Positions 8,301-16,001 are shown, numbered from the stretch's first letter. The stretch is DNA of 64,000 nucleotides from Massilia rhizosphaerae (GCF_016093545.1 NZ_JADKYX010000030.1:27811-91810); one strand, 5' to 3'. Program-made: numbers and translations. Notes: generated by a model not told the origin, from the letters alone.

Positions 8301-8539
8301 CAGCTGCCGCACCGGCACCGGCACCGGTCGTCGCCGCACCGGTCGTCGCCGCACCGGCCGACCTGAACGAGCTGCTGGAGAAAGCCGGCCTGACGCTGGC
8401 CTCGACGGATCCGGAAAAACTGCGCGCCGCCCAGGAAGCGGCCGCGCAAGCGCCGGCGCCGGCGCGTCCGCGCCGCACGCGCAAGTCGGCGCCGCCGCCG
8501 GTCGACGAGCCGCTGATCCAGGTGGATACGCGTCAATAA
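5336..8539 (+). CDS. rne: Ribonuclease E
   Basis: A 1067-residue endoribonuclease central to mRNA decay and rRNA/tRNA processing. The N-terminal half is the conserved catalytic part: MKRMLFNATQQEELRVAIVD start, S1 domain at about residues 35-125, the DNase I-like region with the metal-binding aspartates around SIDVNSARATRG and IVIDFIDM, and the zinc link CPRCSGTG (Cys402, Cys405). From about residue 500 the protein is disordered and rich in Arg, Pro, Ala and Glu, as expected of the RNA-binding and degradosome scaffold arm. Two copies of a PWPFPT[TS]ESV motif lie near residues 849 and 921, and a pure Pro-Ala run is encoded by hexanucleotide repeats at 8215-8247. The long leader suggests autoregulation. 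Confidence 0.97.
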   Translation: MKRMLFNATQQEELRVAIVDGQKLIDIDIETAGREQRKSNIYKGVITRIEPSLEACFVSYGEERHGFLPFKEVARTYFRDGVDVRNCTIKEALREGQEIMVQVEKEERGNKGAALTSFISLAGRYLVLMPNNPRGGGVSRRVEGEERQELRETMDKLDLPQGMSVIARTAGIGRTVEELQWDLNYLMQLWRAIEGAGKSAPGPFLIYQESSLVIRAIRDYFQPDIGEVLIDTDEIFDQAQQFMSHVMPDMAHRVKRYTDDVPLFSRFQIEHQIETAYSRTVPLPSGGAIVIDHTEALVSIDVNSARATRGSDIETTAFNTNCEAADEVARQLRLRDLGGLIVIDFIDMEVAKNQREVEQRLKDALHHDRARVQMGKISRFGLMELSRQRLRPSLSEGSHVTCPRCSGTGHIRDTESSALQVLRIIQEEAMKENSAAIHVQVPVDVAAFLLNEKRGEVLKIETRHRIAVILIPNKHLETPHYKLERIKHDDPRLDDAGASYTLAESADTDMAYAKRQKEETKPRQEAVVKTITPAQPAPMVDRQPAKPVEAPAPVAAAPAYVPPPAAEGFFAKLRNFFFGRPAQIAQQPTPTAPPKPAEAAPAAGERGERNGRGQRNARGGRNAAGTGKNRAEREERDVKSAGAEEGVKPVEAEGKPARPPRQPRQPREPRETAAVTADGQPQAPRGERAERAERGERPERGERPERAPRQPRPPREGGERTERAERAPVEAKSEELNAAQAVAAQAAITLAGEPEIPEALKPVTTAGPGNEELDTDAQGDEPRRRRRRGGRNRNRRDRDQVEGAEQDAVEGEAAPAFTPVADEEVAKVHAETKAAKTKPDTTPAKAAAPGPWPFPTTESVKAAAVKAAAEKAAAEQAEAARVQAAKAKAEQEQAAAALAAASAEAAVQAEPVVEAAATVQTPWPFPTSESVAAAVAEKTAADAAAEPVETPAPAAAPTPAPAPAPAPAPAPAPVEIEQPVVAQAAPVATAAAPAPAPVVAAPVVAAPADLNELLEKAGLTLASTDPEKLRAAQEAAAQAPAPARPRRTRKSAPPPVDEPLIQVDTRQ
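8215..8247 (+). repeat. Hexanucleotide CTGCCC repeat inside rne
   Basis: About five perfect CTGCCC units encode alternating Pro-Ala in the disordered C-terminal arm of RNase E. Because the unit is 6 nt, copy-number change would lengthen or shorten the linker without shifting the frame. Confidence 0.7.
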
Positions 8540-8553
8540 GCACGTCGACGCCG

Positions 8554-8632
8554 GTAGGGTGGGTCAGAGCTCACCCGCGAAATTCGAGCTCTGACCCCGA
8601 ATTTCCGACTTCACCCATCCGTGCTACGATGG
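8554..8632 (+). repeat. Dispersed repeat with a 12-bp inverted repeat
   Basis: GTAGGGTGG, the head typical of the REP copies elsewhere in the window, runs directly into a perfect 12-bp inverted repeat (8561-8572 with 8586-8597; GGGTCAGAGCTC and its complement, 13-nt loop). The right arm continues as CTCTGACCCCGAATTT and then a GTGCTACGATG end. The right part recurs at 61393-61443 after radC. It lies 14 nt after the rne stop and may also serve as a transcript end. The rest of the 293-nt gap to the next gene (8540-8832) shows nothing further. Confidence 0.55.
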
Positions 8633-8832
8633 CGGCGTCGAAAAAGGCAGGATCGGTTTTGGTAAGCCCGGTCCCTTCGCGTCACGGGTCACTCATGACG
8701 CGAAGCTCTGTTCCATGCGTGCGCGCATGAGTACCCGCGACGAACCGTCCGGCGCCCTGCGCCCAACGGGTTCGTTCGCGCGTGCCTGTGCCTGGCAATC
8801 GTCCCGAGCGAGCCCACTCATCGGAGCATGCC

Positions 8833-9201
8833 ATGCAACTCAACCATCTCGACCTTCCCGTTCCCGACGTCGCGGCCACCGCCGCCTTCTTCACGACCCA
8901 TTTCGATTTCCGCCTGAGCGAAACGCGCGGCAACAACGGCTTCGCCCTGCTGCTGGGCGCAAACGGCTTCGCGCTCGTCCTCACGCGGCGCCGCGCCGAG
9001 GGCGTCCAGGCCTATCCCGACAACTTCCACGTCGGCTTCCTCGTCGAGTCCGACGCGACCGTGCACGCCCTGCACGCCCGCCTGCAGGCGGCGGGCAGGC
9101 ACGATCTGCCGCCCGTCTCGGTGCAGCGCGGCGCGACGTTGTTCTATGTCCACGCGCCGGGCGGCATCCTCGTCGAAGTGAGCCATCGCCCATCCGCTTG
9201 A
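8833..9201 (+). CDS. VOC (glyoxalase/bleomycin resistance/dioxygenase) family protein
   Basis: A 122-residue protein with the two beta-alpha-beta-beta-beta modules of the vicinal oxygen chelate fold. It opens with MQLNHLDLPVPDVAATAAFF, where the His5 position is a usual metal ligand, and ends with APGGILVEVSHRP, where the late Glu is the second. Members bind a divalent metal and act as glyoxalases, dioxygenases or resistance proteins; the substrate here is unknown. The ATG at 8833 is chosen because it begins the first strand; an in-frame ATG at 8782 would add 17 residues unlike the family. It stands alone, 45 nt before chrA. Confidence 0.75.
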   Translation: MQLNHLDLPVPDVAATAAFFTTHFDFRLSETRGNNGFALLLGANGFALVLTRRRAEGVQAYPDNFHVGFLVESDATVHALHARLQAAGRHDLPPVSVQRGATLFYVHAPGGILVEVSHRPSA

Positions 9202-9246
9202 AACGTGTAAGATGGGCAACCTGATCGATACGCCTGCCCATCCGCC

Positions 9247-10563
9247 TTGTCCGCCCTTCCCTTCCGCACCGCCCTGCGCTACTGGCTCAAGCTGGGCTTC
9301 ATCAGCTTCGGCGGCCCGGCCGGGCAGATCGCCATGATGCATGCCGAGCTCGTCGAGCGCCGGCGCTGGATCTCCGAACGGCGTTTCCTGCACGCCCTGA
9401 ATTACTGCATGTTGTTGCCGGGCCCGGAAGCGACGCAGCTCGCGATCTACATCGGCTGGCTGCTGCACCGCGTGCCGGGCGGGATCGCGGCCGGCGTGTT
9501 GTTCGTGCTGCCGTCGCTGGCGGTCCTGATCGCCCTGTCGTGGATCTACATGGCGTGGGGCCACCTGCCCGCCATCGCCGGCATCATGGACGGCATCAAG
9601 CCGGCCGTCGTCGCCATCGTGCTGGCGGCGGCCTGGCGCATCGGCAGCCGTACGCTGCGCAACGGCCTCCTGATCGGGGTCGCGCTGGCCGCCTTCGTCG
9701 CCATCGATCTGCTCGGCGCGCCGTTTCCGCTCGTCGTGCTGGGCGCGGCGCTGGTCGGGCTGGTGGGCGGTCGGCTGCGGCCCGCGCTGTTCGAACTCAC
9801 AGGTGCCCACGCGGCCGCGGCGGATGGGACGCGCCACCCGCCGGCCCTGATCGACGACGCGACGCCGACGCCGCCCCACGCGCGCTTCAGCTGGCGCCGC
9901 CTGGTGACGGTCGGCGCCGCCGGCTGCGCCGTCGGGCTGGCGGGATGGGGCGCGCTGGCCCTCGCCTACGGGCCGGACGGCGAATTGCCGCGCATGGCCG
10001 CCTTCTTCGGCAAGATGGCATTCATGACGTTCGGCGGCGCCTATGCCGTGCTGCCCTACGTCGTGCAGCAGGCCGTCGAGCACTACCACTGGCTGGACGC
10101 CAACCAGATGATCGACGGCCTCGCCCTGGGCGAAACGACGCCCGGCCCGCTGATCATGATCGTCGCCTTCGTCGGCTTCCTCGGCGGCTGGACCCACATG
10201 CTGTTCGGGCCCGGCGCGCGCTTTCTCGCCGGCGCGGCGGCGGCCGGCGTGGCGACGCTGTTCACGTTCCTGCCGTCGTTCGTATTCATCCTGGCGGGCG
10301 GGCCGTTCGTCGAGTCCACCCGGGGCGACGTACGGCTGACGGCGCCGCTCACGGCGATCTCGGCGGCCGTCGTCGGCGTCATCGCGAGCCTGGCCGTGTT
10401 CTTCGGCGCCCACGTGTTCCTGCCGCACGGCGCGCCGCGCTGGGATGCGATCGCCATCGGGACGGCGGCCGCCGTGGCGCTGTTGCGCTACAAGACGGGG
10501 ACGATCAAGACCATCCTGGCCTGCGCCCTGGCCGGCCTTCTGCTATCGTATTGGCATGGCTGA
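9247..10563 (+). CDS. chrA: Chromate efflux transporter ChrA
   Basis: A 438-residue inner-membrane protein of the long-chain CHR family, which exports chromate using the proton gradient. Two homologous halves are visible, each opening with the CHR signature: FGGPAGQIAMM near residue 20 and TFGGAYAVLPYVVQQ near residue 260, with ETTPGPLIM following in the second half. A hydrophilic central loop (about residues 185-215) separates them. The only in-frame start downstream of the preceding stop is TTG at 9247; no ATG is available until inside the first helix. The stop overlaps the moaA start by 8 nt, so the two are probably co-translated, an odd pairing given their unrelated roles. Confidence 0.9.
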   Translation: MSALPFRTALRYWLKLGFISFGGPAGQIAMMHAELVERRRWISERRFLHALNYCMLLPGPEATQLAIYIGWLLHRVPGGIAAGVLFVLPSLAVLIALSWIYMAWGHLPAIAGIMDGIKPAVVAIVLAAAWRIGSRTLRNGLLIGVALAAFVAIDLLGAPFPLVVLGAALVGLVGGRLRPALFELTGAHAAAADGTRHPPALIDDATPTPPHARFSWRRLVTVGAAGCAVGLAGWGALALAYGPDGELPRMAAFFGKMAFMTFGGAYAVLPYVVQQAVEHYHWLDANQMIDGLALGETTPGPLIMIVAFVGFLGGWTHMLFGPGARFLAGAAAAGVATLFTFLPSFVFILAGGPFVESTRGDVRLTAPLTAISAAVVGVIASLAVFFGAHVFLPHGAPRWDAIAIGTAAAVALLRYKTGTIKTILACALAGLLLSYWHG

Positions 10564-11674
10564 AAAAATCATCATGGTGGCCGACGCGCGCGCATCCGCG
10601 CTGGCCGTCCCCGACACGCTGGAGACACCGAACGGCCTGCTCGCCGACGCCCTCGGGCGTCCTCTGCACGACCTGCGCATCTCGGTCACGGACCGCTGCA
10701 ACTTCCGCTGCGTGTATTGCATGCCGAAGGAAGTCTTCGACAAGGACTACACCTACCTGCCGCACGCCGCGCTGCTGAACTTCGAAGAGATCGCGCGCGT
10801 GGCGCGGCTGTTCGTCGCCCACGGCGTCGAGAAGATCCGCCTGACGGGCGGCGAGCCGCTGCTGCGCAAGAACCTCGAGCGGCTGGTCGAACAGCTGCGC
10901 GCCATCGACACGCCGTCCGGCCGCCCGCTCGACCTGACGCTCACCACGAACGGTTCGCTGCTGGCGAAGAAGGCGCAGCTGCTCAAGGATGCGGGCCTGG
11001 ACCGCGTGACCGTTTCGCTCGACGCCATCGACGACGCCGTGTTCAAGCGCATGAACGACGTCGACTTCGCCGTGGCCGACGTCTTGGCCGGCATCGACGC
11101 GGCCCACGCCGCCGGCCTCGGCCCCATCAAGGTCAACATGGTCGTCAAGGGCGGCATGAACGACGACCAGATCCTGCCGATGGCGCGCCACTTCAAGGGC
11201 ACGCCGGCGATCCTGCGCTTCATCGAATACATGGACGTGGGCGCGTCGAACGGCTGGAACATGGCGGAGGTCGTGCCGTCGCGCGAGGTCGTGCGCCGCA
11301 TCTCGGCCGAGATGCCGCTCGAACCCGTCGGCGCCAACTACCCTGGCGAGACCGCGCAGCGCTGGCGCTACGCGGATGGCGGCGGCGAAGTCGGCATGAT
11401 CTCGAGCGTCACGCAAGCCTTCTGCCGCGACTGCTCGCGCATCCGCCTGTCGACCGAGGGCAAGCTGTACACGTGCCTGTTCGCGACGCGCGGCCACGAC
11501 CTGCGCGAACTGCTGCGCGCGGGACGCACGGACGAGGAAATGCAGACGGCCATCGCCCGGCTCTGGCGCGCGCGCGACGACCGCTATTCCGAAACCCGCA
11601 CCGTCAACACGGCGGGCCTGTCCCCGCGGGCGGAGAGCGCCCGGAAAATCGAAATGTCCTATATCGGCGGATAA
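10556..11674 (+). CDS. moaA: GTP 3',8-cyclase MoaA
   Basis: A 372-residue radical SAM enzyme that converts GTP to 3',8-cyclo-GTP, the first step of molybdopterin synthesis. The radical SAM cluster motif is CNFRCVYC (Cys48, Cys52, Cys55). The second [4Fe-4S] cluster that binds GTP is carried by CRDCSR and the cysteine of KLYTCLF. The protein ends in MSYIGG, the conserved Gly-Gly tail needed for activation in this family. The start ATG at 10556 lies inside the end of chrA (8-nt overlap). The mobA-moeA fusion follows after 4 nt, so the cofactor genes form one unit. MoaC, MoaD and MoaE are not in the window. Confidence 0.95.
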   Translation: MAEKIIMVADARASALAVPDTLETPNGLLADALGRPLHDLRISVTDRCNFRCVYCMPKEVFDKDYTYLPHAALLNFEEIARVARLFVAHGVEKIRLTGGEPLLRKNLERLVEQLRAIDTPSGRPLDLTLTTNGSLLAKKAQLLKDAGLDRVTVSLDAIDDAVFKRMNDVDFAVADVLAGIDAAHAAGLGPIKVNMVVKGGMNDDQILPMARHFKGTPAILRFIEYMDVGASNGWNMAEVVPSREVVRRISAEMPLEPVGANYPGETAQRWRYADGGGEVGMISSVTQAFCRDCSRIRLSTEGKLYTCLFATRGHDLRELLRAGRTDEEMQTAIARLWRARDDRYSETRTVNTAGLSPRAESARKIEMSYIGG

Positions 11675-11678
11675 CAAC

Positions 11679-13553
11679 ATGAACCAGGAATCCATCAGCG
11701 GCCTGATCCTCGCCGGCGGCCGCGGCACGCGCATGGGCCATGTCGACAAGGGCCTGCAGCCCTTCGGCGGTACGACGATGGTCGCGCACGTGCTTGCGCG
11801 CCTCGAACCGCAGGTCGCGACCGTCGCCATCAACGCCAACCGCAACCAGGACACGTATGCCGCGTACGGCGTCCCCGTCTGGCCCGACGACACGCCCGAC
11901 TTCGCGGGCCCGCTGGCCGGCCTGCAGGCGGGGCTGCGCCGCTGCGCGACCACGTATCTGCTGACGGCGCCGTGCGACTCGCCGTTCCTGCCGGCCGACC
12001 TGGCCGAGCGCTTGCTGGACGGCCTGCGCGCGGCCGACGCCGACCTCGCCGTGGCCGTCACCGAGGAAGACGGCCGGCGCCAGGTGCACCCCGTCTTCTG
12101 CCTGCTGAAAGCGAACCTGGAACCGGTGCTGTCGGCCTACCTGGACGGCGGCGGGCGGCGCATGGACGGGTGGTATTCGCAGATCAAGGTGGCGGAGGTG
12201 CCGTTCGACGATGCCGACGCCTTCCGCAACATCAACACGCTGGACGAGCTGCGCCAGCTGGACGCGGCGCCGCCGTCCGCGCCGCGGCTGGCCGACGTCG
12301 TCAGCTGCCTGTCCGCGTACGATCCGGACGCCCTGCCCGTGCGCGACGCCCAGCGCATCATCCGCGAATTCGTGGCGCCGGTGCGCGCGACCGAGATGGT
12401 GGCGCTGCGCGCGGCGCTGGGCCGCGTGCTCGCGGCCGACATCGTCTCTCCGATCGACGTGCCGGCGCACGACAACTCGGCGATGGACGGCTATGCCCTG
12501 CGCGGATCGGACCTGCCCGCGGACGCGCCCGCGCGCCTGCGCGTGATCGGCACCGCCTACGCGGGCCGCCCCTTCGACGGCAGTCCGCGACCGGGCGAAT
12601 GCGTGCGCATCATGACGGGCGCCGTGATGCCGGCCGGCTGCGACAGCGTCGTGCCGCAGGAATTCGTCGGCGTCGAGAACGATACGATGGTCATCGCGTC
12701 CGGCACGATCCGCGCCGGCGACAACCGCCGCTTGGCCGGCGAAGACCTGAAGGCCGGCAGCGCGGCCCTCCGTGCCGGCAAGATCGTGCGGCCGGCCGAC
12801 CTCGGGCTGCTCGCGTCGCTGGGCGTGGCGGAAGTCCCCGTGCAGCGGCGGCTGCGCGTGGCGTTCTTCTCGACCGGCGACGAATTGCGCTCGATCGGCC
12901 AGCCGCTCGACGAGGGCTGCGTCTACGACAGCAACCGCTACACGATCTACGGCATGCTGCAGCGCCTGGGCTGCGACCTGATCGACATGGGGGTCGTGCG
13001 CGACGACCCGCATGCCTTGGAACAGGCGCTGCGCGACGCCTGCGAAAACGCGGACGCCATCATTACGTCGGGCGGCGTCTCGGTCGGCGCGGCGGACTAC
13101 ACGAAGCGCATCATGGCGCGGCTGGGCGACGTGACGTTCTGGAAGATCGGCATGCGCCCGGGCCGCCCGCTGGCCTTCGGCCGCATCCACTCGAACGGCC
13201 GCAGCGCCTTTTTGTTCGGCCTGCCGGGCAATCCGGTGGCGGTCATGGTCTCGTTCTACTTCTTCGCCCGCGACGCGCTGCTGCGCATGATGGGCGCCGA
13301 GGCCCCGCTGTCGTTGATGCGCGCCCGATCGAACGCCACGATCCGCAAGAAGCCGGGCCGCACGGAATACCAGCGCGGCGTCCTGACCCGCGGCGCGGAC
13401 GGCGAGCCGACCGTCGCGATCACGGGGTCGCAAGGGTCGGGCATACTGCGGTCGATGTCGGAGGCAAATTGCATGGTGGTGCTGCATGATGAGCAGGGCG
13501 CGGTGCAGGCGGGTGACATGGTCGACGTTCTGCTATTTGAGGGCTTGATCTAG
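11679..13553 (+). CDS. mobA-moeA: Fused MobA-MoeA: molybdenum cofactor guanylyltransferase / molybdopterin molybdenumtransferase
   Basis: One uninterrupted 624-residue frame encodes two enzymes normally made separately. Residues ~1-195 are MobA, with the nucleotide-binding LILAGGRGTRMGHVDKG near residue 9 and the APCDSPF segment, which adds GMP to the molybdenum cofactor. Residues ~215-624 are MoeA, which inserts molybdate: DNSAMDGYAL near residue 265, TSGGVSVGAADY near 463 and LPGNPVAVMVSF near 513. A linker rich in Ala and Pro joins them. MoeA acts before MobA, so the fusion could pass product between sites. It follows moaA by 4 nt. A REP sequence begins on the base after the TAG stop. Confidence 0.93.
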   Translation: MNQESISGLILAGGRGTRMGHVDKGLQPFGGTTMVAHVLARLEPQVATVAINANRNQDTYAAYGVPVWPDDTPDFAGPLAGLQAGLRRCATTYLLTAPCDSPFLPADLAERLLDGLRAADADLAVAVTEEDGRRQVHPVFCLLKANLEPVLSAYLDGGGRRMDGWYSQIKVAEVPFDDADAFRNINTLDELRQLDAAPPSAPRLADVVSCLSAYDPDALPVRDAQRIIREFVAPVRATEMVALRAALGRVLAADIVSPIDVPAHDNSAMDGYALRGSDLPADAPARLRVIGTAYAGRPFDGSPRPGECVRIMTGAVMPAGCDSVVPQEFVGVENDTMVIASGTIRAGDNRRLAGEDLKAGSAALRAGKIVRPADLGLLASLGVAEVPVQRRLRVAFFSTGDELRSIGQPLDEGCVYDSNRYTIYGMLQRLGCDLIDMGVVRDDPHALEQALRDACENADAIITSGGVSVGAADYTKRIMARLGDVTFWKIGMRPGRPLAFGRIHSNGRSAFLFGLPGNPVAVMVSFYFFARDALLRMMGAEAPLSLMRARSNATIRKKPGRTEYQRGVLTRGADGEPTVAITGSQGSGILRSMSEANCMVVLHDEQGAVQAGDMVDVLLFEGLI

Positions 13554-13588
13554 GTAGGGTGGACGGCTCGGCCGTCCACGCGTCCAAC
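13554..13588 (+). repeat. REP element, copy A
   Basis: GTAGGGTGGACGG followed by a hairpin (GGACGG/CCGTCC) and CACGCGTCCAACC. It starts immediately after the mobA-moeA stop codon and lies just downstream of the RAYT gene. An inverted copy sits on the other side of that gene. Confidence 0.8.
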
Positions 13589-13610
13589 CGGCTCCGCAAC
13601 GGCCGCGACA

Positions 13611-14144
13611 CTACTCGAAATCCAGCCTTCGCACTTCGGCCGTTCCGCCCCAGTCCGCCGCATACACGCCGGCATTCACGTACCGCCCAAACGTCGAATA
13701 CGGCCACGCCCTCGCTGTCTCGGCGTACCCATGTTTGACCGGATTGAAATGGATGTAATCGAGATGCCGCTGCATGTCGATGTCATCGCGAATACGGTGC
13801 TCCCAAAATCGACGTTGCCAGATGGTGCCTTCGCCTCGCCGCGCCTGAGCATCGCTTCCCCGCATCCGATATTGGTTCCCACACACGTAAGACACCCGAT
13901 GCTTGATCTGTGACCAGCGTTGCGAGAAATCGGTATCGTCGGGCGGCAGGGTCCAGATGCAATGCATGTGATCGGGCAGCAGGACCCAGCCATCGATCGA
14001 GAACGGTTGCGATACACGAACGGCACGGATCGCGTCGCGTAGTGCAGTCCGGATCACGGTATCGCACAGAATCGGACGACGTCGGTATGCGATGACCGTG
14101 AAGAAAAAGGTAGTGCCATCGTTGGCGCGGCGGAAGCGGGACAT
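13611..14144 (-). CDS. REP-associated tyrosine transposase (RAYT, Y1 family)
   Basis: A 177-residue Y1-type HUH nuclease. The HUH motif is DHMHCIW (His59, His61) and the catalytic tyrosine is Tyr130 in DYIHFNPVKHGY, a sequence characteristic of REP-associated transposases. Such proteins cut and rejoin single-stranded REP hairpins and are thought to spread them; they are usually single-copy and not true insertion sequences. The start at 14144 (MSRFRRANDG) is preferred to the ATG at 14168, which adds eight residues outside the fold. It lies between REP copies in opposite orientation (13554-13588 and 14197-14232), the expected arrangement for a RAYT with its substrates. Confidence 0.9.
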   Translation of the reverse strand: MSRFRRANDGTTFFFTVIAYRRRPILCDTVIRTALRDAIRAVRVSQPFSIDGWVLLPDHMHCIWTLPPDDTDFSQRWSQIKHRVSYVCGNQYRMRGSDAQARRGEGTIWQRRFWEHRIRDDIDMQRHLDYIHFNPVKHGYAETARAWPYSTFGRYVNAGVYAADWGGTAEVRRLDFE

Positions 14145-14196
14145 CGATGCAGTATGCCGAGGTCCCAATTAAGAACGGTGCAGCAGATCAAACAGT

Positions 14197-14232
14197 GGTT
14201 GAACGCGTGGACGGCGAAGCCGTCCACCCTAC
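14197..14232 (-). repeat. REP element, copy B (inverted relative to copy A)
   Basis: On the minus strand this reads GTAGGGTGGACGG, then the complementary hairpin arm and CACGCGTTCAACC, almost the same as copy A. The TAG in its head is the stop codon of rmuC (14231-14229). Confidence 0.8.
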
Positions 14233-15551
14233 TCGTCCTCGGTACTGGAAGCGCCCAGCATCAACTGCGCAGCCTCGCTCGGCAACGCCTCCACCGACTT
14301 GAGCTTGCGCGCCATCTGCCGGCTGCGCACCTCGGCGCTTTCGATGTTCTTCGCGGCGCGCTCCAGGGTCAGCTTGGTCTGCGCCAGCACGTCGCCGAAC
14401 TTGCCGAATTCCGTCTTCACCGCACCCAGCACCTGCCACACTTCCGACGAGCGCTTTTCCAGCGCCAGCGTGCGGAAGCCCATCTGCAGGCTGTTGAGCA
14501 GCGCCGACAACGTCGACGGCCCCGCGATCGTCACGCGCAAGGTGCGCTGCAGGTCGTCGGCGAGGCCCGGGCGACGCATCACTTCGGCGTACAGGCCCTC
14601 GGTGGGCAGGAACAGGATGGCGAAATCCGTCGTCGCCGGCGGGGCCAGGTATTTGTCGCAGATGGTCTTCGCCTCGCCGCGCACGGCGCGTTCCAGCTCC
14701 GCGCCCGCGCGCGCGACGCCGTCCGCGTCGCCCAGATCGGCCGCTTCGAGCAAGCGCTCGTACTGCTCTTTCGGGAACTTGGCGTCGATGGGCAGCCACA
14801 CGGGTGGGCCGCCGTCGATTGAGCCCGGCAGCTTGATCGCGAATTCCACGCGCGCGTTCGAGCCGAGCACCGTCTCGACGTTCTTGGCGTACTGGTCGAC
14901 GGTGAGCACCTGCTCGAGCAGCATCTCCAGTTGCACCTCGCCCCACGTGCCGCGCGTCTTCACGTTGACGAGCACCCGCTTCAAGTCGCCCACGCCAACG
15001 GCCAGCTGCTGCATCTCGCCCAGGCCCTGGTGCACCTTTTCCAGGCGCTCGGAGACCTGGCGGAACGATTCCGTCAGGCGCGTCTCCAAGGTCGCGTGCA
15101 GCTTCTCGTCGACAGTCTGGCGCATCTCTTCGAGGCGCTTGGCGTTGTCGTTCTGCAGGTCGCGGATCTTCGACTCGAGCGTCGCGCGGATCTCCAGCAT
15201 GCGCTGGGCGTTCGACTCCGTCAGGTTCGCCAGCGCGCCGTTCAGCGTGTCGGAAAAGCGCTTGAGCGCGCGCGCCTGTTCCTCGCGGCCGCCCTGGGAA
15301 TTCAACTGGATCTGCTGGCGCATGCCGTCCAGCTGCTGCACGGTGGCGGCCTGGTTCTGCGCGAGATGCGCGGCCAGTTCCTGGCGCGTCGCCTGGGCGC
15401 TGTGCTGCAATTCCTGGCGCAGCTCGCGCTCCAGGCGTTCGAAGGCGTGGCGCTCGTCGCCGCCGCGGCGCGCGCGGGTCAGCAGGACGATCTGCAGGCC
15501 GAGCACCGCGGCCAGCGCCAACGCGAGCACGATGAATTCGACGGTCGACAT
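14229..15551 (-). CDS. rmuC: DNA recombination protein RmuC
   Basis: A 440-residue protein of the RmuC family, which in E. coli limits recombination at inverted repeats. An N-terminal membrane helix (FIVLALALAAVLGLQIVLL, residues ~6-24) is followed by a long coiled coil (about 35-200) and then the RmuC nuclease-like domain, with GTWGEVQLE near residue 220, LPIDAKFPKEQYE, FLPTEGLYAE and GFRTLALE. The C-terminus is acidic. It follows the truncated haemoglobin gene by 4 nt on the same strand. Its stop codon lies in the head of a REP element. Confidence 0.92.
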   Translation of the reverse strand: MSTVEFIVLALALAAVLGLQIVLLTRARRGGDERHAFERLERELRQELQHSAQATRQELAAHLAQNQAATVQQLDGMRQQIQLNSQGGREEQARALKRFSDTLNGALANLTESNAQRMLEIRATLESKIRDLQNDNAKRLEEMRQTVDEKLHATLETRLTESFRQVSERLEKVHQGLGEMQQLAVGVGDLKRVLVNVKTRGTWGEVQLEMLLEQVLTVDQYAKNVETVLGSNARVEFAIKLPGSIDGGPPVWLPIDAKFPKEQYERLLEAADLGDADGVARAGAELERAVRGEAKTICDKYLAPPATTDFAILFLPTEGLYAEVMRRPGLADDLQRTLRVTIAGPSTLSALLNSLQMGFRTLALEKRSSEVWQVLGAVKTEFGKFGDVLAQTKLTLERAAKNIESAEVRSRQMARKLKSVEALPSEAAQLMLGASSTEDE

Positions 15552-15555
15552 GGTG

Positions 15556-15963
15556 TCAGTGCGCCCTGTTGCGCATCCAGTCGGCGGTCTGATAAAAGGA
15601 TTGCATCAGCGCGAGGCGCAGGTCGTAGTCGTAGCCGAGATCTTCCAGCGCCATCGCCATGCAGCGCAGCCACTGGTCGCGTTCCGAGGTGCCGATCGCG
15701 AACGGCAGGTGGCGCGCGCGCAGCATCGGGTGGCCGTAGCGCTCGATGAAGAGGTTCGGCCCGCCCATCCAGCCGGACAGGAACATGAACAACTTGTCGC
15801 GCGAACTGTCGTTGGGAACGGGGTGCATCGCGTGGATGCCGGCGAAATCCGGCTCCAGTTGCATCAGGTCGTAGAAACGGTCGACCAGTTCGCGCAGGCG
15901 GGTTTCGCCGCCGATGATCTCGTACAGGGTGCGGGAATCTTGGGGTGCGGTGGATTCAGACAT
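15556..15963 (-). CDS. Group II truncated haemoglobin
   Basis: A 135-residue 2-on-2 globin. Family features are TLYEIIGGETRLRELVDRFYDLM at the start, the FLSGWMGGPNLFIERYGHPMLRARH block, in which the proximal histidine lies in GHPMLRARH, and a conserved Trp in the G-helix region (DQWLRCM). Group II globins bind oxygen or nitric oxide and are linked to redox or nitrosative stress. It sits between an FtsX-type permease (39 nt upstream) and rmuC (4 nt downstream), and the close spacing suggests one transcript. No functional link to either neighbour is known. Confidence 0.88.
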   Translation of the reverse strand: MSESTAPQDSRTLYEIIGGETRLRELVDRFYDLMQLEPDFAGIHAMHPVPNDSSRDKLFMFLSGWMGGPNLFIERYGHPMLRARHLPFAIGTSERDQWLRCMAMALEDLGYDYDLRLALMQSFYQTADWMRNRAH

Positions 15964-16001
15964 CTACCCATGATAGCGCAGCGGGCCGAGATCGTGGGAT
16001 T

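Noticed and set aside
5039..8536. Open frame of 1165 codons on the minus strand opposite rne
   Set aside because: It is the complement of rne, made long by GC-rich codons. It has an Arg/Gly-rich sequence with no domain and no initiation signal.
8818..10428. 536-codon minus-strand frame opposite the VOC gene and chrA
   Set aside because: Antisense shadow; chrA on the plus strand has clear transporter signatures and helices.
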